Origin: Pseudomonadota bacterium
Lineage (GTDB): Bacteria > Pseudomonadota > Alphaproteobacteria > Azospirillales > Azospirillaceae
Direction of reading: 5' to 3'
Assembly: GCA_023423695.1 (NCBI GenBank)
Contig: JAFAFA010000126.1
Location: 171,520 to 235,519, forward strand
Length of the DNA stretch: 64,000 bases
Part shown: positions 51,928 through 61,162 of the stretch, piece by piece
Layout: the number at the start of each line of letters is the position of its first letter
How positions within the stretch are numbered: the first letter of the stretch is position 1
Notes under the pieces: model-generated
Database searches by the model: none
The model's input: the letters and a program-made list of their open reading frames with translations, nothing else
What the model was told of the DNA's origin: nothing
Program-made: the position numbers and the translations under genes

Positions 51928-52689
51928 CTAACCCACGAACTCCGCATCCATCACCCGCGTCTCCACCGTCCAACCCGTCCCATGCGCCGCAAGCGCCGCG
52001 ACGGTGCCCGGCAGGACCCGGCGGTCGAACAGGCTCCAATCCGCCGGCACGCCGACATCCCCCCGCAGACCCTCGCCGATCTCCAGCAGGGCCGGCGGCG
52101 CGCCGGGTGTGACCTCCACCGCGAACTGGTCGAGCGGCATCGACAGCCCGACGCCGGCCGCCTTGATGAAGGCCTCCTTCCGCGTCCAGGCCAGCAGGAA
52201 CCCCTCGTCCCGCTGCGCCGGCCCCAGCCCCTGCAGGGCACTTCGCTCGGCGGCGTGGAAGAAGCGGTCGGCGATGCCGTCGGCGCTTTCGATCGGCCGC
52301 AGCCGTTCGATGTCGACGCCGATCCGCCCCTCCGCCGCCACGGCGATGGCGAGGCTGTCCTCGCTGTCGCTGAGATTGAAGGAGGGGCCGCCGGGCAGCG
52401 CCGGCTTGCCGTGCGTGCCGTAATCGAAGACCAGCTCCGCCGGATCGCGGCCGGTGCAGCGCCCCAGCAGCAGCCGCAGCAGCCCGCGGCGCAGCACGAA
52501 GCGGTCGGTCAGCCGTTCCATCAGGAAGCGGTCGGCACGCTCCACCTCATCGGCGGACAACAGGGCGCGCATCGCCGCCTTACGGGCCGACAGGCCGGTC
52601 AGATCGGCGAACCAGACGCGGACGACTCCCGGCTTCAGATCGTAATCGTCGGCCTGCCCGCCTGCCGCCGTGACGCTCGTGTCATGCAT
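51928..52689 (-). CDS. Sfp-type 4'-phosphopantetheinyl transferase
   Basis: 253 aa. Two-lobed Sfp fold: RRGLLRLLLGRCTGRDPAELVFDYGTHGKPALPGGPSFNLSDSEDSLAIAVA, the Mg site GVDIERLRP, and the second motif LAWTRKEAFIKAAGVGLSMPLDQF. It attaches phosphopantetheine to carrier proteins of polyketide, peptide or fatty acid synthesis. No synthase genes are near. The ACP-like protein at 39042 lacks a clear attachment site. Confidence 0.92.
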   Translation of the reverse strand: MHDTSVTAAGGQADDYDLKPGVVRVWFADLTGLSARKAAMRALLSADEVERADRFLMERLTDRFVLRRGLLRLLLGRCTGRDPAELVFDYGTHGKPALPGGPSFNLSDSEDSLAIAVAAEGRIGVDIERLRPIESADGIADRFFHAAERSALQGLGPAQRDEGFLLAWTRKEAFIKAAGVGLSMPLDQFAVEVTPGAPPALLEIGEGLRGDVGVPADWSLFDRRVLPGTVAALAAHGTGWTVETRVMDAEFVG

Positions 52690-52792
52690 CGGACAGCGAT
52701 CCTCCCTCTTGAATTAGCGTCCTGGCTCCGGCAGGGGTTTCGGGTATCATGCGCGCCTCTCGCATCCGCCCCTGCATCCGGACCAGGATCCC

Positions 52793-53773
52793 ATGGTTGA
52801 CACCGCCCTGCTCGCCCCGCACCTGACCAACGTTCTTCGCGACGCCTTCATCCCGGAGCTGCCCAATCACTACCGCGGCAAGGTGCGTGAAAACTACGAC
52901 CTTCCGGACGGCAGGCGCATCCTGATCGCCACCGACCGGCTGTCGGCCTTCGACCGCGCCCTGACCGCCATCCCCTTCAAGGGACAGGTGCTGACCCAGA
53001 CCGCGCGCTTCTGGTTCGAGGCGACGAAGGACATCTGCGCCAACCACGTCCTGGAATACCCCGATCCCAACGTGGTGGTGGCGAAGCGGCTGACGATCAT
53101 GCCGGTCGAGGTCGTGGTCCGCGATTACATGGCGGGCACCACCGGCACCTCGATCTGGTCGATGTACAAGCAGGGCCGGCGCGAGATGTACGGCCACATC
53201 TTCCCCGACGGGCTGCGCCAGAACCAGAAGCTGGGCACCCCGATCATCACGCCGACCACCAAGGCCTTCGACGCCGGCCATGACGAGGAGCTGACCGCGA
53301 CCGAGATCGTGGAGCGCAACCTGCTGACCCGCGCCCAGTGGGACGAGGTGTCGGACAAGGCGCTGGCCCTGTTCGCCCGCGGTCAGGAGATGGCGGCGGA
53401 ACGCGGCCTGATCCTGGTCGACACCAAGTACGAGTTCGGCTTCGACGAGGACGGCAACATCCTGCTGGCCGACGAGATCCACACCCCCGACAGCTCGCGC
53501 TACTGGTTTGCCGGCAGCTATCAGGAGCGGTTCGAGGCCGGGGAGAAGCCGGAGAGCTTCGACAAGGATTTCGTCCGCAACTGGGTTGTCGCCCGCTGCG
53601 ATCCCTACACCCAGGACGTTCCGGAGATCCCCGCCGACGTGGTGCTGGAAGCCGCCCGCGTCTACATCGAGGCCGGCGAGACCATCACCGGCCGCCCGTT
53701 CGAGGTGCCGGCGACCGCCGTCCCGATCCTCGACCGCATCCGCGCCAACCTGGCGCCCTACTTCTCCAAGTAA
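52793..53773 (+). CDS. purC: SAICAR synthase
   Basis: 326 aa. Phosphoribosylaminoimidazole-succinocarboxamide synthase of the longer type. Motifs: YRGKVRENYDLPDGRRILIATDRLSAFD, VVVAKRLTIMPVEVVVRDYMAGTTGTSIW, GLILVDTKYEFGFDEDGNILLADEIHTPDSSRYW and DKDFVRNWV. It joins CAIR and aspartate in purine biosynthesis. Followed by a 2-hydroxyacid dehydrogenase gene 13 nt later, so they are likely co-transcribed. Confidence 0.96.
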   Translation: MVDTALLAPHLTNVLRDAFIPELPNHYRGKVRENYDLPDGRRILIATDRLSAFDRALTAIPFKGQVLTQTARFWFEATKDICANHVLEYPDPNVVVAKRLTIMPVEVVVRDYMAGTTGTSIWSMYKQGRREMYGHIFPDGLRQNQKLGTPIITPTTKAFDAGHDEELTATEIVERNLLTRAQWDEVSDKALALFARGQEMAAERGLILVDTKYEFGFDEDGNILLADEIHTPDSSRYWFAGSYQERFEAGEKPESFDKDFVRNWVVARCDPYTQDVPEIPADVVLEAARVYIEAGETITGRPFEVPATAVPILDRIRANLAPYFSK

Positions 53774-53786
53774 AGGGCCGGGCTCC

Positions 53787-54740
53787 ATGCGCGTCGCCAT
53801 CCTCGACGATTATCAGGGGGTCGCGCGCGACCTCGCCGACTGGTCGCAGCTGCCGCCGGGGAGCGACCTGACGGTCTTCGAACAGCCGCTTGGCGATGAG
53901 GCGGCGGTGGCGGCGGCGCTGGAGCCCTTCGACGTGCTGGTGATCATGCGGGAACGGACTCCGTTCCCGGCAGCCCTGATCGACCGGCTGCCGAAGCTGA
54001 AGCTGCTGGTCACCACCGGCGCCCGCAACAACGCCATCGACCTTGCGGCCTGCGCCGCCCGCGGCATCCCCGTCTGCGGCACCCGCATGGTCGGCACGCC
54101 CACGGCGGAACTGACCTGGGGCCTGATCCTGGCGCTCGCCAAGCGCATCCCGGCGGAGGAGCGGGCGCTGCGCGAGGGCCGCTGGCAGACCGGGCTGACC
54201 GGCGATCTGGCCGGCAAGCGTCTGGGCCTCGTCGGTCTGGGCAAGCTCGGCAGCAAGGTCGCCCAGGTCGGCCAGGCCTTCGGCATGGAGGCGGTGGCAT
54301 GGAGCCCCAACCTGACCGACGAGCGCGCGGCGGCGGCCGGCGTGACCCGCGTCGAAAAGCGCGACCTCTTCGCCACGGCTGACGTGGTCAGCGTCCATCT
54401 GGTGCTGAGCGAGCGCACCCGCGGTGTTGTGGGTGCCGACGAGATCGGTGCGATGAAGCCGACGGCCTTCCTCGTCAACACCTCGCGCGCCGGGCTGGTG
54501 GACGAGGCGGCGCTGGCCCATGCGCTGCGCCACAGCCATATCGGCGGCGCCGGCATCGACGTCTTCCCCATCGAGCCTCTGCCGAAAGACAGCCTTTGGC
54601 TTGACCTTCCCAACACCGTGCTGACGCCCCATCTGGGCTACGTGACGCGGGAGAATTACGCGGTGTTCTACCGCGACGCGCTGGAGGACATCCTGGCCTG
54701 GACGGCCGGTTCACCGGTGCGGCTGCTCTCTCCCGGCTGA
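53787..54740 (+). CDS. D-2-hydroxyacid dehydrogenase family protein
   Basis: 317 aa from MRVAILDDYQGVARDLADW (ATG 53787). NAD(P)-binding GLVGLGKLGSKVA; active-site Arg in NTSRAGLVDEAAL, Glu in FPIEPLPKDS and His in TPHLGYVTRENY are all present. The start ILDDYQGVA is typical of a subgroup related to 3-phosphoglycerate dehydrogenase. The substrate is unknown. It directly follows purC. Confidence 0.9.
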   Translation: MRVAILDDYQGVARDLADWSQLPPGSDLTVFEQPLGDEAAVAAALEPFDVLVIMRERTPFPAALIDRLPKLKLLVTTGARNNAIDLAACAARGIPVCGTRMVGTPTAELTWGLILALAKRIPAEERALREGRWQTGLTGDLAGKRLGLVGLGKLGSKVAQVGQAFGMEAVAWSPNLTDERAAAAGVTRVEKRDLFATADVVSVHLVLSERTRGVVGADEIGAMKPTAFLVNTSRAGLVDEAALAHALRHSHIGGAGIDVFPIEPLPKDSLWLDLPNTVLTPHLGYVTRENYAVFYRDALEDILAWTAGSPVRLLSPG

Positions 54741-54767
54741 ACGGAAAAACAGCGACGGAGGGCACCG

Positions 54768-55520
54768 GTGGGCTGGCGGGACAGGGTTGGAGACGGCGCC
54801 CGGGGCGGCATATGGGCAAGGATGGGGCGGCATCAGCTGGGCATGCTGATCGGCATGTCGGTGGTCGCCGGCCTGCTGTTCGGCTTCGTCGAACTGGCCG
54901 GCGAGGTGATGGAGGGGGAAACCACCGCCTTCGACAAGCGCATCCTGCTGGCGCTCCGCGACCCGCTGAATCCGGACCAGCCCGGCGGTCCCTGGTGGCT
55001 GGCACGGGTGGCGCGCGACATCACCTCGCTCGGCAGCACCACCATCCTCGCCATCCTGACCGTGGCCACGCTGGGCTTCCTGCTTCTGCTGCACAAGCGG
55101 GCGGCGGCTCTGCTGGTTCTGGTGTCGATCGGCGGCGGCGGGACGCTCAGCACTGTGCTGAAGATGCTGTTCGACCGCGCCCGTCCCGATCTGGTGCCGC
55201 ATGGCGATCAGGTGATCTCCGCCAGCTTCCCCAGCGGCCATGCCATGCAGTCGGCCGTGGTGTACCTGACGCTGGGCGCCCTGATGACCCAGTTCGTCGA
55301 GGGCCGGCGGACCAAGGCCTATCTGCTGACCTGGGCGATGCTGCTGACGCTCGTCATCGGATCGAGCCGTGTCTATCTGGGCGTCCATTGGCCGACCGAC
55401 GTGCTGGCCGGCTGGAGCGTCGGCGCCGCCTGGGCAGCCTTCTGCTGGATGATCGCCGAATGGCTGCAGCGCCGCGGAACGGTGGAGCAGGACCGACCGG
55501 AGGCGACGGCGGGGCGCTGA
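54768..55520 (+). CDS. PAP2 family phosphatase
   Basis: 250 aa from GTG 54768, with GGAGGG 5 nt upstream. Six membrane helices. The three acid phosphatase motifs are intact: KMLFDRARPDL, SFPSGHAMQSA and SRVYLGVHWPTDVLAGW. It removes phosphate from lipid phosphates such as undecaprenyl diphosphate or phosphatidic acid at the periplasmic face. It lies 27 nt after the dehydrogenase gene and probably in the same transcript. Confidence 0.93.
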   Translation: MGWRDRVGDGARGGIWARMGRHQLGMLIGMSVVAGLLFGFVELAGEVMEGETTAFDKRILLALRDPLNPDQPGGPWWLARVARDITSLGSTTILAILTVATLGFLLLLHKRAAALLVLVSIGGGGTLSTVLKMLFDRARPDLVPHGDQVISASFPSGHAMQSAVVYLTLGALMTQFVEGRRTKAYLLTWAMLLTLVIGSSRVYLGVHWPTDVLAGWSVGAAWAAFCWMIAEWLQRRGTVEQDRPEATAGR

Positions 55521-55619
55521 TCTTCGGCTGCATCGCACAAAAGGGTTAACAAGCGGGTTGAATACGGACGCTTCCCCGCCGATAGTGTCGGCCCTAACCC
55601 TTTCGGATCAGGCCGCATC

Positions 55620-56111
55620 ATGCCTCACGGCACCCTCGACCGCGAAACCCTCGAAGCCGTCGGCGTCCTTGCCCGCGCGGTGGAGCGCGAGCGGGTGCCC
55701 GGTGTCCTGGAATGCCGCCTGCTGGCGAACGCCCTGAAGCGTACGCTGGACAGCGGGCGGGAGCGCGAGTTGACCGAGGCGTCGCGCGTTTTCCGCACGC
55801 TCGACACCGATCTGCGCGAACGCATCGTCGCCCGCGCACGGGTGGAGGCGCAGCAGGTCCGCGCCGAAGCGAAGGTCAGGAACACCGACCACGAGGCGGT
55901 GACCCAGGAAATCCCGGCCGTCACCCGCCGGGCGCCGGAACCGAAGGGACGCGAACCGAAAGCGCGTGCGGGCTCCAATTTCCTGGCGGCTCTCAACGGC
56001 CTGCGCCCGGCCGCGACCGCCGGCAGCCGGGGCGCCGCCCGCGACCGCCTGCGCGCCGCCGTCGACACGCAGCGCCGCGTCGGGCAGCGGGTGGAACCGA
56101 CGCTGGAGTGA
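55620..56111 (+). CDS. Hypothetical protein
   Basis: 163 aa, not recognised. The N-terminal 80 residues look helical (LDRETLEAVGVLARAVERERVPGVLECRLLANALKRTLD); the rest is rich in Arg, Ala and Pro (RRAPEPKGREPKARAG). No signal peptide or membrane segment. The codon pattern matches real genes, but basic low-complexity composition lowers certainty. The start ATG follows the AT-richer stretch at 55540-55580 that may include a promoter. Confidence 0.55.
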   Translation: MPHGTLDRETLEAVGVLARAVERERVPGVLECRLLANALKRTLDSGRERELTEASRVFRTLDTDLRERIVARARVEAQQVRAEAKVRNTDHEAVTQEIPAVTRRAPEPKGREPKARAGSNFLAALNGLRPAATAGSRGAARDRLRAAVDTQRRVGQRVEPTLE

Positions 56112-56141
56112 GCGGGAGGGGCGGCAGCTTGGGCCGGCGCC

Positions 56142-57044
56142 TTACCCCTGCCCCAGTGCGCAACGCGCAGCGGCCAAATCCCATGCCGCACAGCCGACGC
56201 TCTTGAACAGGCGCGGACGCCCGTCCGTGGCGCGGCCGTCCAGCGCATCGACCAGCGATTTCACCGTCGCCCAGTCCACACCGGCCTGGATGAAGTCGCC
56301 CGCCTCGTGGCGGGCACCGACGGGATCGTCGACGAACAGCTCGCTGCCATGGACGGCGGTCGGGCCGAACTCCGCCATTTCCGGCTTGAAGGCACCGACG
56401 CCCACCAGCAGTCGATCCGGGCGCGGAGTCTCGTCATAGATGGGGGACAGGCTGGTGGTCAGCGCGATCACCACCTCGGCGGCCGGATCGACCGAGCCGC
56501 TCATCGGCCGCAACTCCACCCCCTGCCCGTCCTGCTTGGCGCAGAACGCCTGGGCGCTGTCCAGGCTGCGGCTGTGGACGTCGACGCGGATGCCGGGGTA
56601 GAGCGCCGCGAGCGCCGCGACATGGCCGGCCGACTGGGTGCCGGCGCCGAGCAGTGCCACATGGCGCGGTGCCGGGGCCAGCGTGCGGATCGCCAGCATC
56701 GACACCGCGGCGGTGCGGCGCGCGGTGACGGTCGGGCCGTCCAGAATAACCTGGGGGGCCCCGGTCAGGGCGTCGAAGGCGCTGACCACGCCATGGATGG
56801 TCGGCAGTCCCTTGGCCCCATTGCCGGGATTGACGTTCACCAGCTTGTGGATGGCGATGTCCGCCGCCGTCGCCGGCATCGACAGCAGCACGCCGCCGTC
56901 CGGCAGCGGCAGGACCTGCCGTTCCGGGCTGGTGATGCGGCCGGCGGCATAGTCGCGGGCAGATGCTGCCACCGCGTCGCACAATGCTGGGAAAGGAAGA
57001 CGGGCGGCGGTCTGTTCGGCGGTGAGGACGGCGAGCGACGACAC
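56142..57044 (-). CDS. Ornithine cyclodeaminase/mu-crystallin family reductase
   Basis: 300 aa. The Rossmann half is HVALLGAGTQSAGHVAALAALYPGIRVDVHSRS. The substrate half has VLLSMPATAADIAIHKLVNVNPGNGAKGLPTIHGVVSAFDALTGAPQVILDGPTVTARRTAAVSMLA, with the Lys and Arg residues of the family. The HKLVNVNPGN pattern is close to Delta1-pyrroline-2-carboxylate/piperideine-2-carboxylate reductases rather than true ornithine cyclodeaminase. The C-terminal VGCAAWDLAAA is normal. A role in hydroxyproline or lysine breakdown is possible. Confidence 0.87.
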   Translation of the reverse strand: MSSLAVLTAEQTAARLPFPALCDAVAASARDYAAGRITSPERQVLPLPDGGVLLSMPATAADIAIHKLVNVNPGNGAKGLPTIHGVVSAFDALTGAPQVILDGPTVTARRTAAVSMLAIRTLAPAPRHVALLGAGTQSAGHVAALAALYPGIRVDVHSRSLDSAQAFCAKQDGQGVELRPMSGSVDPAAEVVIALTTSLSPIYDETPRPDRLLVGVGAFKPEMAEFGPTAVHGSELFVDDPVGARHEAGDFIQAGVDWATVKSLVDALDGRATDGRPRLFKSVGCAAWDLAAARCALGQG

Positions 57045-57079
57045 TGGAGGCGGCTTCCTGAATAGAGGGTTGGGAAGGG

Positions 57080-57463
57080 TCAGGCGCGGGCGCGCTCGAT
57101 CTCCACGCCGACGCTGGCGGCGTCGGGGAAGACGTCCAGCTTTTCCACCCGCACCTTGGCCATCGTCACCCGCGCGTCGGCGAGGCAGCGCTCGGCGATG
57201 CGCTCGGCCAGCGTTTCCACCAGCGTGACGTGGCCCTGGGTGACCACGCCCTTGACGATGGCCGCCATGTCCTCGCCGGTGACGCCGGGGGCGATCACCT
57301 CGAAGTCCAGGTTCAGGCGGATGCGCTGGGGCTTCAGCCGTTCATGGGCATAGACGCCGATCAGCGCGTCCATCACTAGATCGCGCACGAAACAACGGGT
57401 GGACAGCGCCGCCGGGGCCGAGCGCGGCACCGGGGCGGTGACGGTGGCGAAGAGCTTGTTCAT
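57080..57463 (-). CDS. folB: Dihydroneopterin aldolase family protein
   Basis: 127 aa from MNKLFATVTAPV (ATG 57461-57463). FolB fold: RCFVRDLVMDALIGVYAHERLKPQRIRLNLDFEV, then VTLVETLAERIAERCLADARVTMAKVRVEKLDVFPDAASVGVEIER. The conserved GVYAHE Glu and Lys in VRVEKLD are present. It makes 6-hydroxymethyldihydropterin in folate synthesis. An early in-frame ATG is not supported. Confidence 0.92.
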   Translation of the reverse strand: MNKLFATVTAPVPRSAPAALSTRCFVRDLVMDALIGVYAHERLKPQRIRLNLDFEVIAPGVTGEDMAAIVKGVVTQGHVTLVETLAERIAERCLADARVTMAKVRVEKLDVFPDAASVGVEIERARA

Positions 57464-57551
57464 GGGCGACAGGCCTAACACGGCGGCGCCACCGCTGCCA
57501 AGCAGCCGTCCCCGGCGGCGCCTATGCCCGACGGACAGGTCAGGGACGGAG

Positions 57552-58634
57552 TCAGTGCATTTCCGAGCGGATGCGCTCGCGCAGCACGTCGATCGGGCGC
57601 AGATCCTCGCCCTCCTCATAGTGCCAGAAGGTCCAGCCGTTGCAGGCCGGCAGGCCGGCCATGGCGGCACCCACCTGATGGATCGAGCCGCGATGGTCGC
57701 CGCGCGGGCCGGAACCGATCAGCGTGCCGTCGGCGCGCACGCGGGCGGCGACGCGGCGGCGCTGGTCGAACAGGGTCGAGCCGGGGCGCAGCAGCCCGCG
57801 TTCCACCACCCAGCCGAAGGGGATACGCGGTGCGGCGCGCTTGGGCGGGGTGTCGAGGATCGCCGCCTCCGGCGCCTCCTCCACCGCGTCGATGCGGGCC
57901 TGGGCAGCCTTGACGTAGGTGTCGTCGCGCTCCAGCCCGATCCATTTGCGGCCGAGCCGCTTGGCGACCGCACCGGTGGTGCCGGTGCCGAAGAAGGGAT
58001 CCAGCACCACGTCGCCGGGGCGGGAGGAGGACAGGATCACCCGGTACAGCAGCGATTCCGGCTTCTGCGTCGGATGGGTCTTCTTGCCCTCCTCGTCGCG
58101 CAGGCGCTCAGACCCGCTGCAGATCGGCAGCAGCCAGTCGCTGCGCATCTGAAGATCCTCGTTCAGGCTCTTCATCGCGTCGTAATTGAAGCGGTAGCGC
58201 GCATCCTTGTCGCGCGCCGCCCAGATCATCGTCTCATGGGCGTTGGCGAAGCGGGTGCCGCGGAAGTTCGGCATCGGGTTGGTCTTGCGCCAGACGATGT
58301 CGTTCAAAATCCAGAAACCCAGATTCTGCAGCGTGGCGCCGACGCGGAAGATGTTGTGATAGCTGCCGATCACCCACAGCGAGCCTTCCGGCTTCAGGAT
58401 GCGGCGGGCCGCCGTCATCCAGTCGCGAGTGAAGCGGTCGTAGGTCTCGAAATCATCGAACTTGTCCCACTCGTCGTCCACCCCGGCGACGCGGGTGTGG
58501 TTCGGCCGCAGCAGCTCGCCGCCCAACTGCAAGTTGTAGGGCGGGTCGGCGAAGACGAGATCGACCGATGCGGGCGGCAGATCGTTCATGAGAGCGATGC
58601 AATCGCCGACCAGGATACGGTTTTCAGGGAGCAT
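57552..58634 (-). CDS. ccrM: CcrM-type adenine-N6 DNA methyltransferase (GANTC)
   Basis: 360 aa from MLPENRILVGDCIALMND (ATG 58632-58634). Beta-class order: the catalytic motif DPPYNLQLGG near 30, target region with WGVIGSYHN-like SLWVIGSYHNIFRVG, then the AdoMet motif DPFFGTGTTGAVA near 215. The C-terminal domain typical of CcrM follows (GPRGDHRGSIHQVGAAMAGLPACNGWTFWHYE). In alphaproteobacteria it methylates GANTC and is cell-cycle controlled. Three GANTC sites lie within 55 nt upstream of the start, fitting self-regulation. Confidence 0.96.
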   Translation of the reverse strand: MLPENRILVGDCIALMNDLPPASVDLVFADPPYNLQLGGELLRPNHTRVAGVDDEWDKFDDFETYDRFTRDWMTAARRILKPEGSLWVIGSYHNIFRVGATLQNLGFWILNDIVWRKTNPMPNFRGTRFANAHETMIWAARDKDARYRFNYDAMKSLNEDLQMRSDWLLPICSGSERLRDEEGKKTHPTQKPESLLYRVILSSSRPGDVVLDPFFGTGTTGAVAKRLGRKWIGLERDDTYVKAAQARIDAVEEAPEAAILDTPPKRAAPRIPFGWVVERGLLRPGSTLFDQRRRVAARVRADGTLIGSGPRGDHRGSIHQVGAAMAGLPACNGWTFWHYEEGEDLRPIDVLRERIRSEMH

Positions 58635-58656
58635 TTTACGACCGGCAAAGAACTGG

Positions 58657-58770
58657 GACTCGGCCGGACAATGAGTCGCGGCTGAGTCGCCGTCAACAGC
58701 TTTCTTTGCCAAGTGACGAGCGCTCAGCCGCTTGCTGCCTTTTGACGTTTCACTGGTGCAAAACTGACTC
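58657..58770. promoter_or_regulatory. Cluster of GANTC sites at the ccrM promoter
   Basis: Four GANTC sites (GACTC 58657-58661, GAGTC 58673-58677, GAGTC 58684-58688, GACTC 58766-58770) within 114 nt. The first three lie in the gap between ccrM and rnhB. CcrM methylates this sequence; methylation state of such sites is known to control the ccrM promoter in Caulobacter. Confidence 0.65.
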
Positions 58771-59389
58771 GGTGATGCGGCGTGACACCATGGCGGGTCA
58801 GCGCGTCCAGATGCTCGGGCGTCGGATAGCCGGCATTTCGATCCCATCCATAGTGTGGATACTGGGCCGACAACCGCAACATCTCGCTGTCTCGCGCCAC
58901 TTTGGCGAGAATAGAGGCGGCGGCGATGGACTGGCTGCGGCTGTCGCCCTTGACGACCGCCACCCTCTCGCACGCGATGTCCGGGGTGAATTTGCCGTCC
59001 ACCAGCGCCGCGTCGGGGGCCGGGCCGGGCAGCGCCTGATAGGCCCGCTTCATCGCCAGCAGCGTCGCCTTGTGGATGTTCAGCTCGTCGATCTCCGCCG
59101 CCGACGCCTCGGCGATGGCGAAGGCGAGCGCATGCGCCCGGATCGCCGGCTCGATCTCCTCGCGCAGGCGGCGGGTGACGGCCTTGCTGTCGTCGATCTG
59201 CGCCGCGATCTCCGGCGGCAGCCCTTCGGGGGGCAAGACCACGGCGGCGGCGACCACCGGGCCGCAGAGCGGGCCGCGCCCAACCTCGTCGATGCCGCAG
59301 ACGCGGCGGCCGGGTCCGAAGCCGGTCTCCAGCGACAGATCGGGGCGCTGCCGGGGAGCGGCTGCTTTGCGGGGCGCTTTGGCAGGCAT
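58724..59389 (-). CDS. rnhB: Ribonuclease HII
   Basis: 221 aa. Catalytic acids: Asp and Glu in CGIDEVGRGPLCGPVVAAAVVL (about 32-38), Asp in ALVDGK (about 130), and Asp in ILAKVARDSEM (about 165), with GDSRSQSIAAASILAKV. It removes single ribonucleotides and RNA primers from DNA. It lies upstream of ccrM on the same strand, with the GANTC cluster between them. Confidence 0.95.
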   Translation of the reverse strand: MPAKAPRKAAAPRQRPDLSLETGFGPGRRVCGIDEVGRGPLCGPVVAAAVVLPPEGLPPEIAAQIDDSKAVTRRLREEIEPAIRAHALAFAIAEASAAEIDELNIHKATLLAMKRAYQALPGPAPDAALVDGKFTPDIACERVAVVKGDSRSQSIAAASILAKVARDSEMLRLSAQYPHYGWDRNAGYPTPEHLDALTRHGVTPHHRVSFAPVKRQKAASG

Positions 59390-59595
59390 CGGCGGGCGGC
59401 CTTCCGGAAGGGGGTGGGATGGGGCCGCTTGATAGCGGCAGCGGAATCCGGGCGCAAGGCCGCGGCCATTTGCGTCAACCAGACTCTTGAGAAGCGGCGC
59501 ACGGCTGCGCTATGGATGCGCCCCGCGATACAGGCCGGCCCTTTCAGGACGGTAGCTCGCGACGCCGGACCACGCCATCACCTGAAGAGCAGGCC

Positions 59596-60093
<498 letters not shown>

Positions 60094-60348
60094 GCCTGCA
60101 TACCTGACGGCTCACGCCTGAGTCGCGGTTGAATCGTCACGCTGCACCTGCACAATTTCGGCGAAATCGCCCCGCCCCGCCCACCGGATGGGCGGCGGCG
60201 GTGTTTTTGTTGTGCGCGCAGGGTGGAATCGCGCAATGACGATTGAATTATGGGTCGGAACCGATCATCCTTCGATGGCCCTGTTCCGGGTCTCCCTCTT
60301 TGGTGCTTTGCCGGGATGGGGTTTAACACGACAGATGAGACGATACTG

Positions 60349-60960
60349 ATGTTCGACCGTCCGCAGCGCTCTTCCTTCCGCGCTCCTGAGATCACCCAGC
60401 GCGACATCCGCGCCACCGTCAAGTGGTTCAACGCCACCAAGGGCTTCGGCTTCGTCACCCCCGACGACGGTTCGCCCGACGCTTTCCTGCATTCCACGGT
60501 TCTGCAGTTCTGCGGACACGACAGCCTGCCCGAAGGCGCCACCATCACCTGCGACCTGTCGCGCGGCCCGAAGGGCCCGCAGGTCGCCACCATCCACGCG
60601 GTCGACACCTCGACCGCCGCTCCGAGCCGCCCGCGCGCCCCGCGCGAGCGTGACAGCTGGGGCAACGACGGCGGCTACGGCGGCGGCAACAGCTACGGCG
60701 GCGGCAGCCGCGGCGGCTACGGCGCCGACAGCTACGGCGATTCGGACAGCGGCGAGCTGGTCGACGGCACGGTGAAGTGGTTCAACGTGTCGAAGGGCTT
60801 CGGCTTCATCGCCCCGTCCACCGGCGGCAAGGACATCTTCGTGCACATCCGTGCGCTGGAGCGGTCGGGCATCAGCGGCCTGGACGACGGTGCGCAGGTC
60901 CGCGTCACCATCCGCCAGGGCGCCAAGGGCCCCGAGGCGCAGCGCATCGAGATGGCCTGA
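60349..60960 (+). CDS. Two-domain cold-shock protein
   Basis: 203 aa from MFDRPQRSSFRAPE (ATG 60349). Two cold-shock domains: the first at about 18-85 (ATVKWFNATKGFGFVTPDDG, with DAFLHST in place of VFVHxS), the second at about 138-203 (GTVKWFNVSKGFGFIAPSTGG and KDIFVHIRALERSG). A Gly-rich linker (YGGGNSYGGGSRGGYG) joins them. It binds single-stranded RNA and DNA and works as an RNA chaperone. The 255-nt upstream gap has no gene and could form a long regulated leader, as in CspA. An intrinsic terminator follows. Confidence 0.94.
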   Translation: MFDRPQRSSFRAPEITQRDIRATVKWFNATKGFGFVTPDDGSPDAFLHSTVLQFCGHDSLPEGATITCDLSRGPKGPQVATIHAVDTSTAAPSRPRAPRERDSWGNDGGYGGGNSYGGGSRGGYGADSYGDSDSGELVDGTVKWFNVSKGFGFIAPSTGGKDIFVHIRALERSGISGLDDGAQVRVTIRQGAKGPEAQRIEMA

Positions 60961-60984
60961 TCTCTCATCGGTCGTTGTGATGTG

Positions 60985-61019
60985 AAAAAGCCCCCGCGCC
61001 ACCGGAGCGGGGGCTTTTT
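60985..61019 (+). terminator. Intrinsic terminator of the cold-shock gene
   Basis: A near-perfect stem (AAAAAGCCCCCGC and GCGGGGGCTTTTT with loop of about 8 nt) followed by TTTTTC, 24 nt after the stop codon. It is a classic Rho-independent terminator and would work in both directions. Confidence 0.9.
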
Positions 61020-61050
61020 CATGCCCGGAACGCGGCGGTGAGGCGCTTTG

Positions 61051-61070
61051 AAGCGAATTTGCATTCGCTT
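61051..61070. repeat. Palindrome A downstream of the ABC ATPase gene
   Basis: AAGCGAAT-TTGC-ATTCGCTT, an 8-bp perfect stem. It is related to palindrome B at 61141-61162; a third hairpin (CGGCCGC-ATGA-GCGGCCG, 61105-61122) lies between them. Confidence 0.7.
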
Positions 61071-61140
61071 TGGATTTACATGACCTCATTCGCCGGTCAG
61101 GCTTCGGCCGCATGAGCGGCCGGGGCCGCCGTCGCGGTCC

Positions 61141-61162
61141 AAAGCGGATTGCAATCCGCTTT
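61141..61162. repeat. Palindrome B at the stop of the ABC ATPase gene
   Basis: A 22-bp perfect palindrome with half-site AAAGCGGATTG, ending at the stop codon of the leftward ABC ATPase gene. It shares the AAGCG-ATTGCA-CGCTT pattern with palindrome A 90 nt away. Confidence 0.75.
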
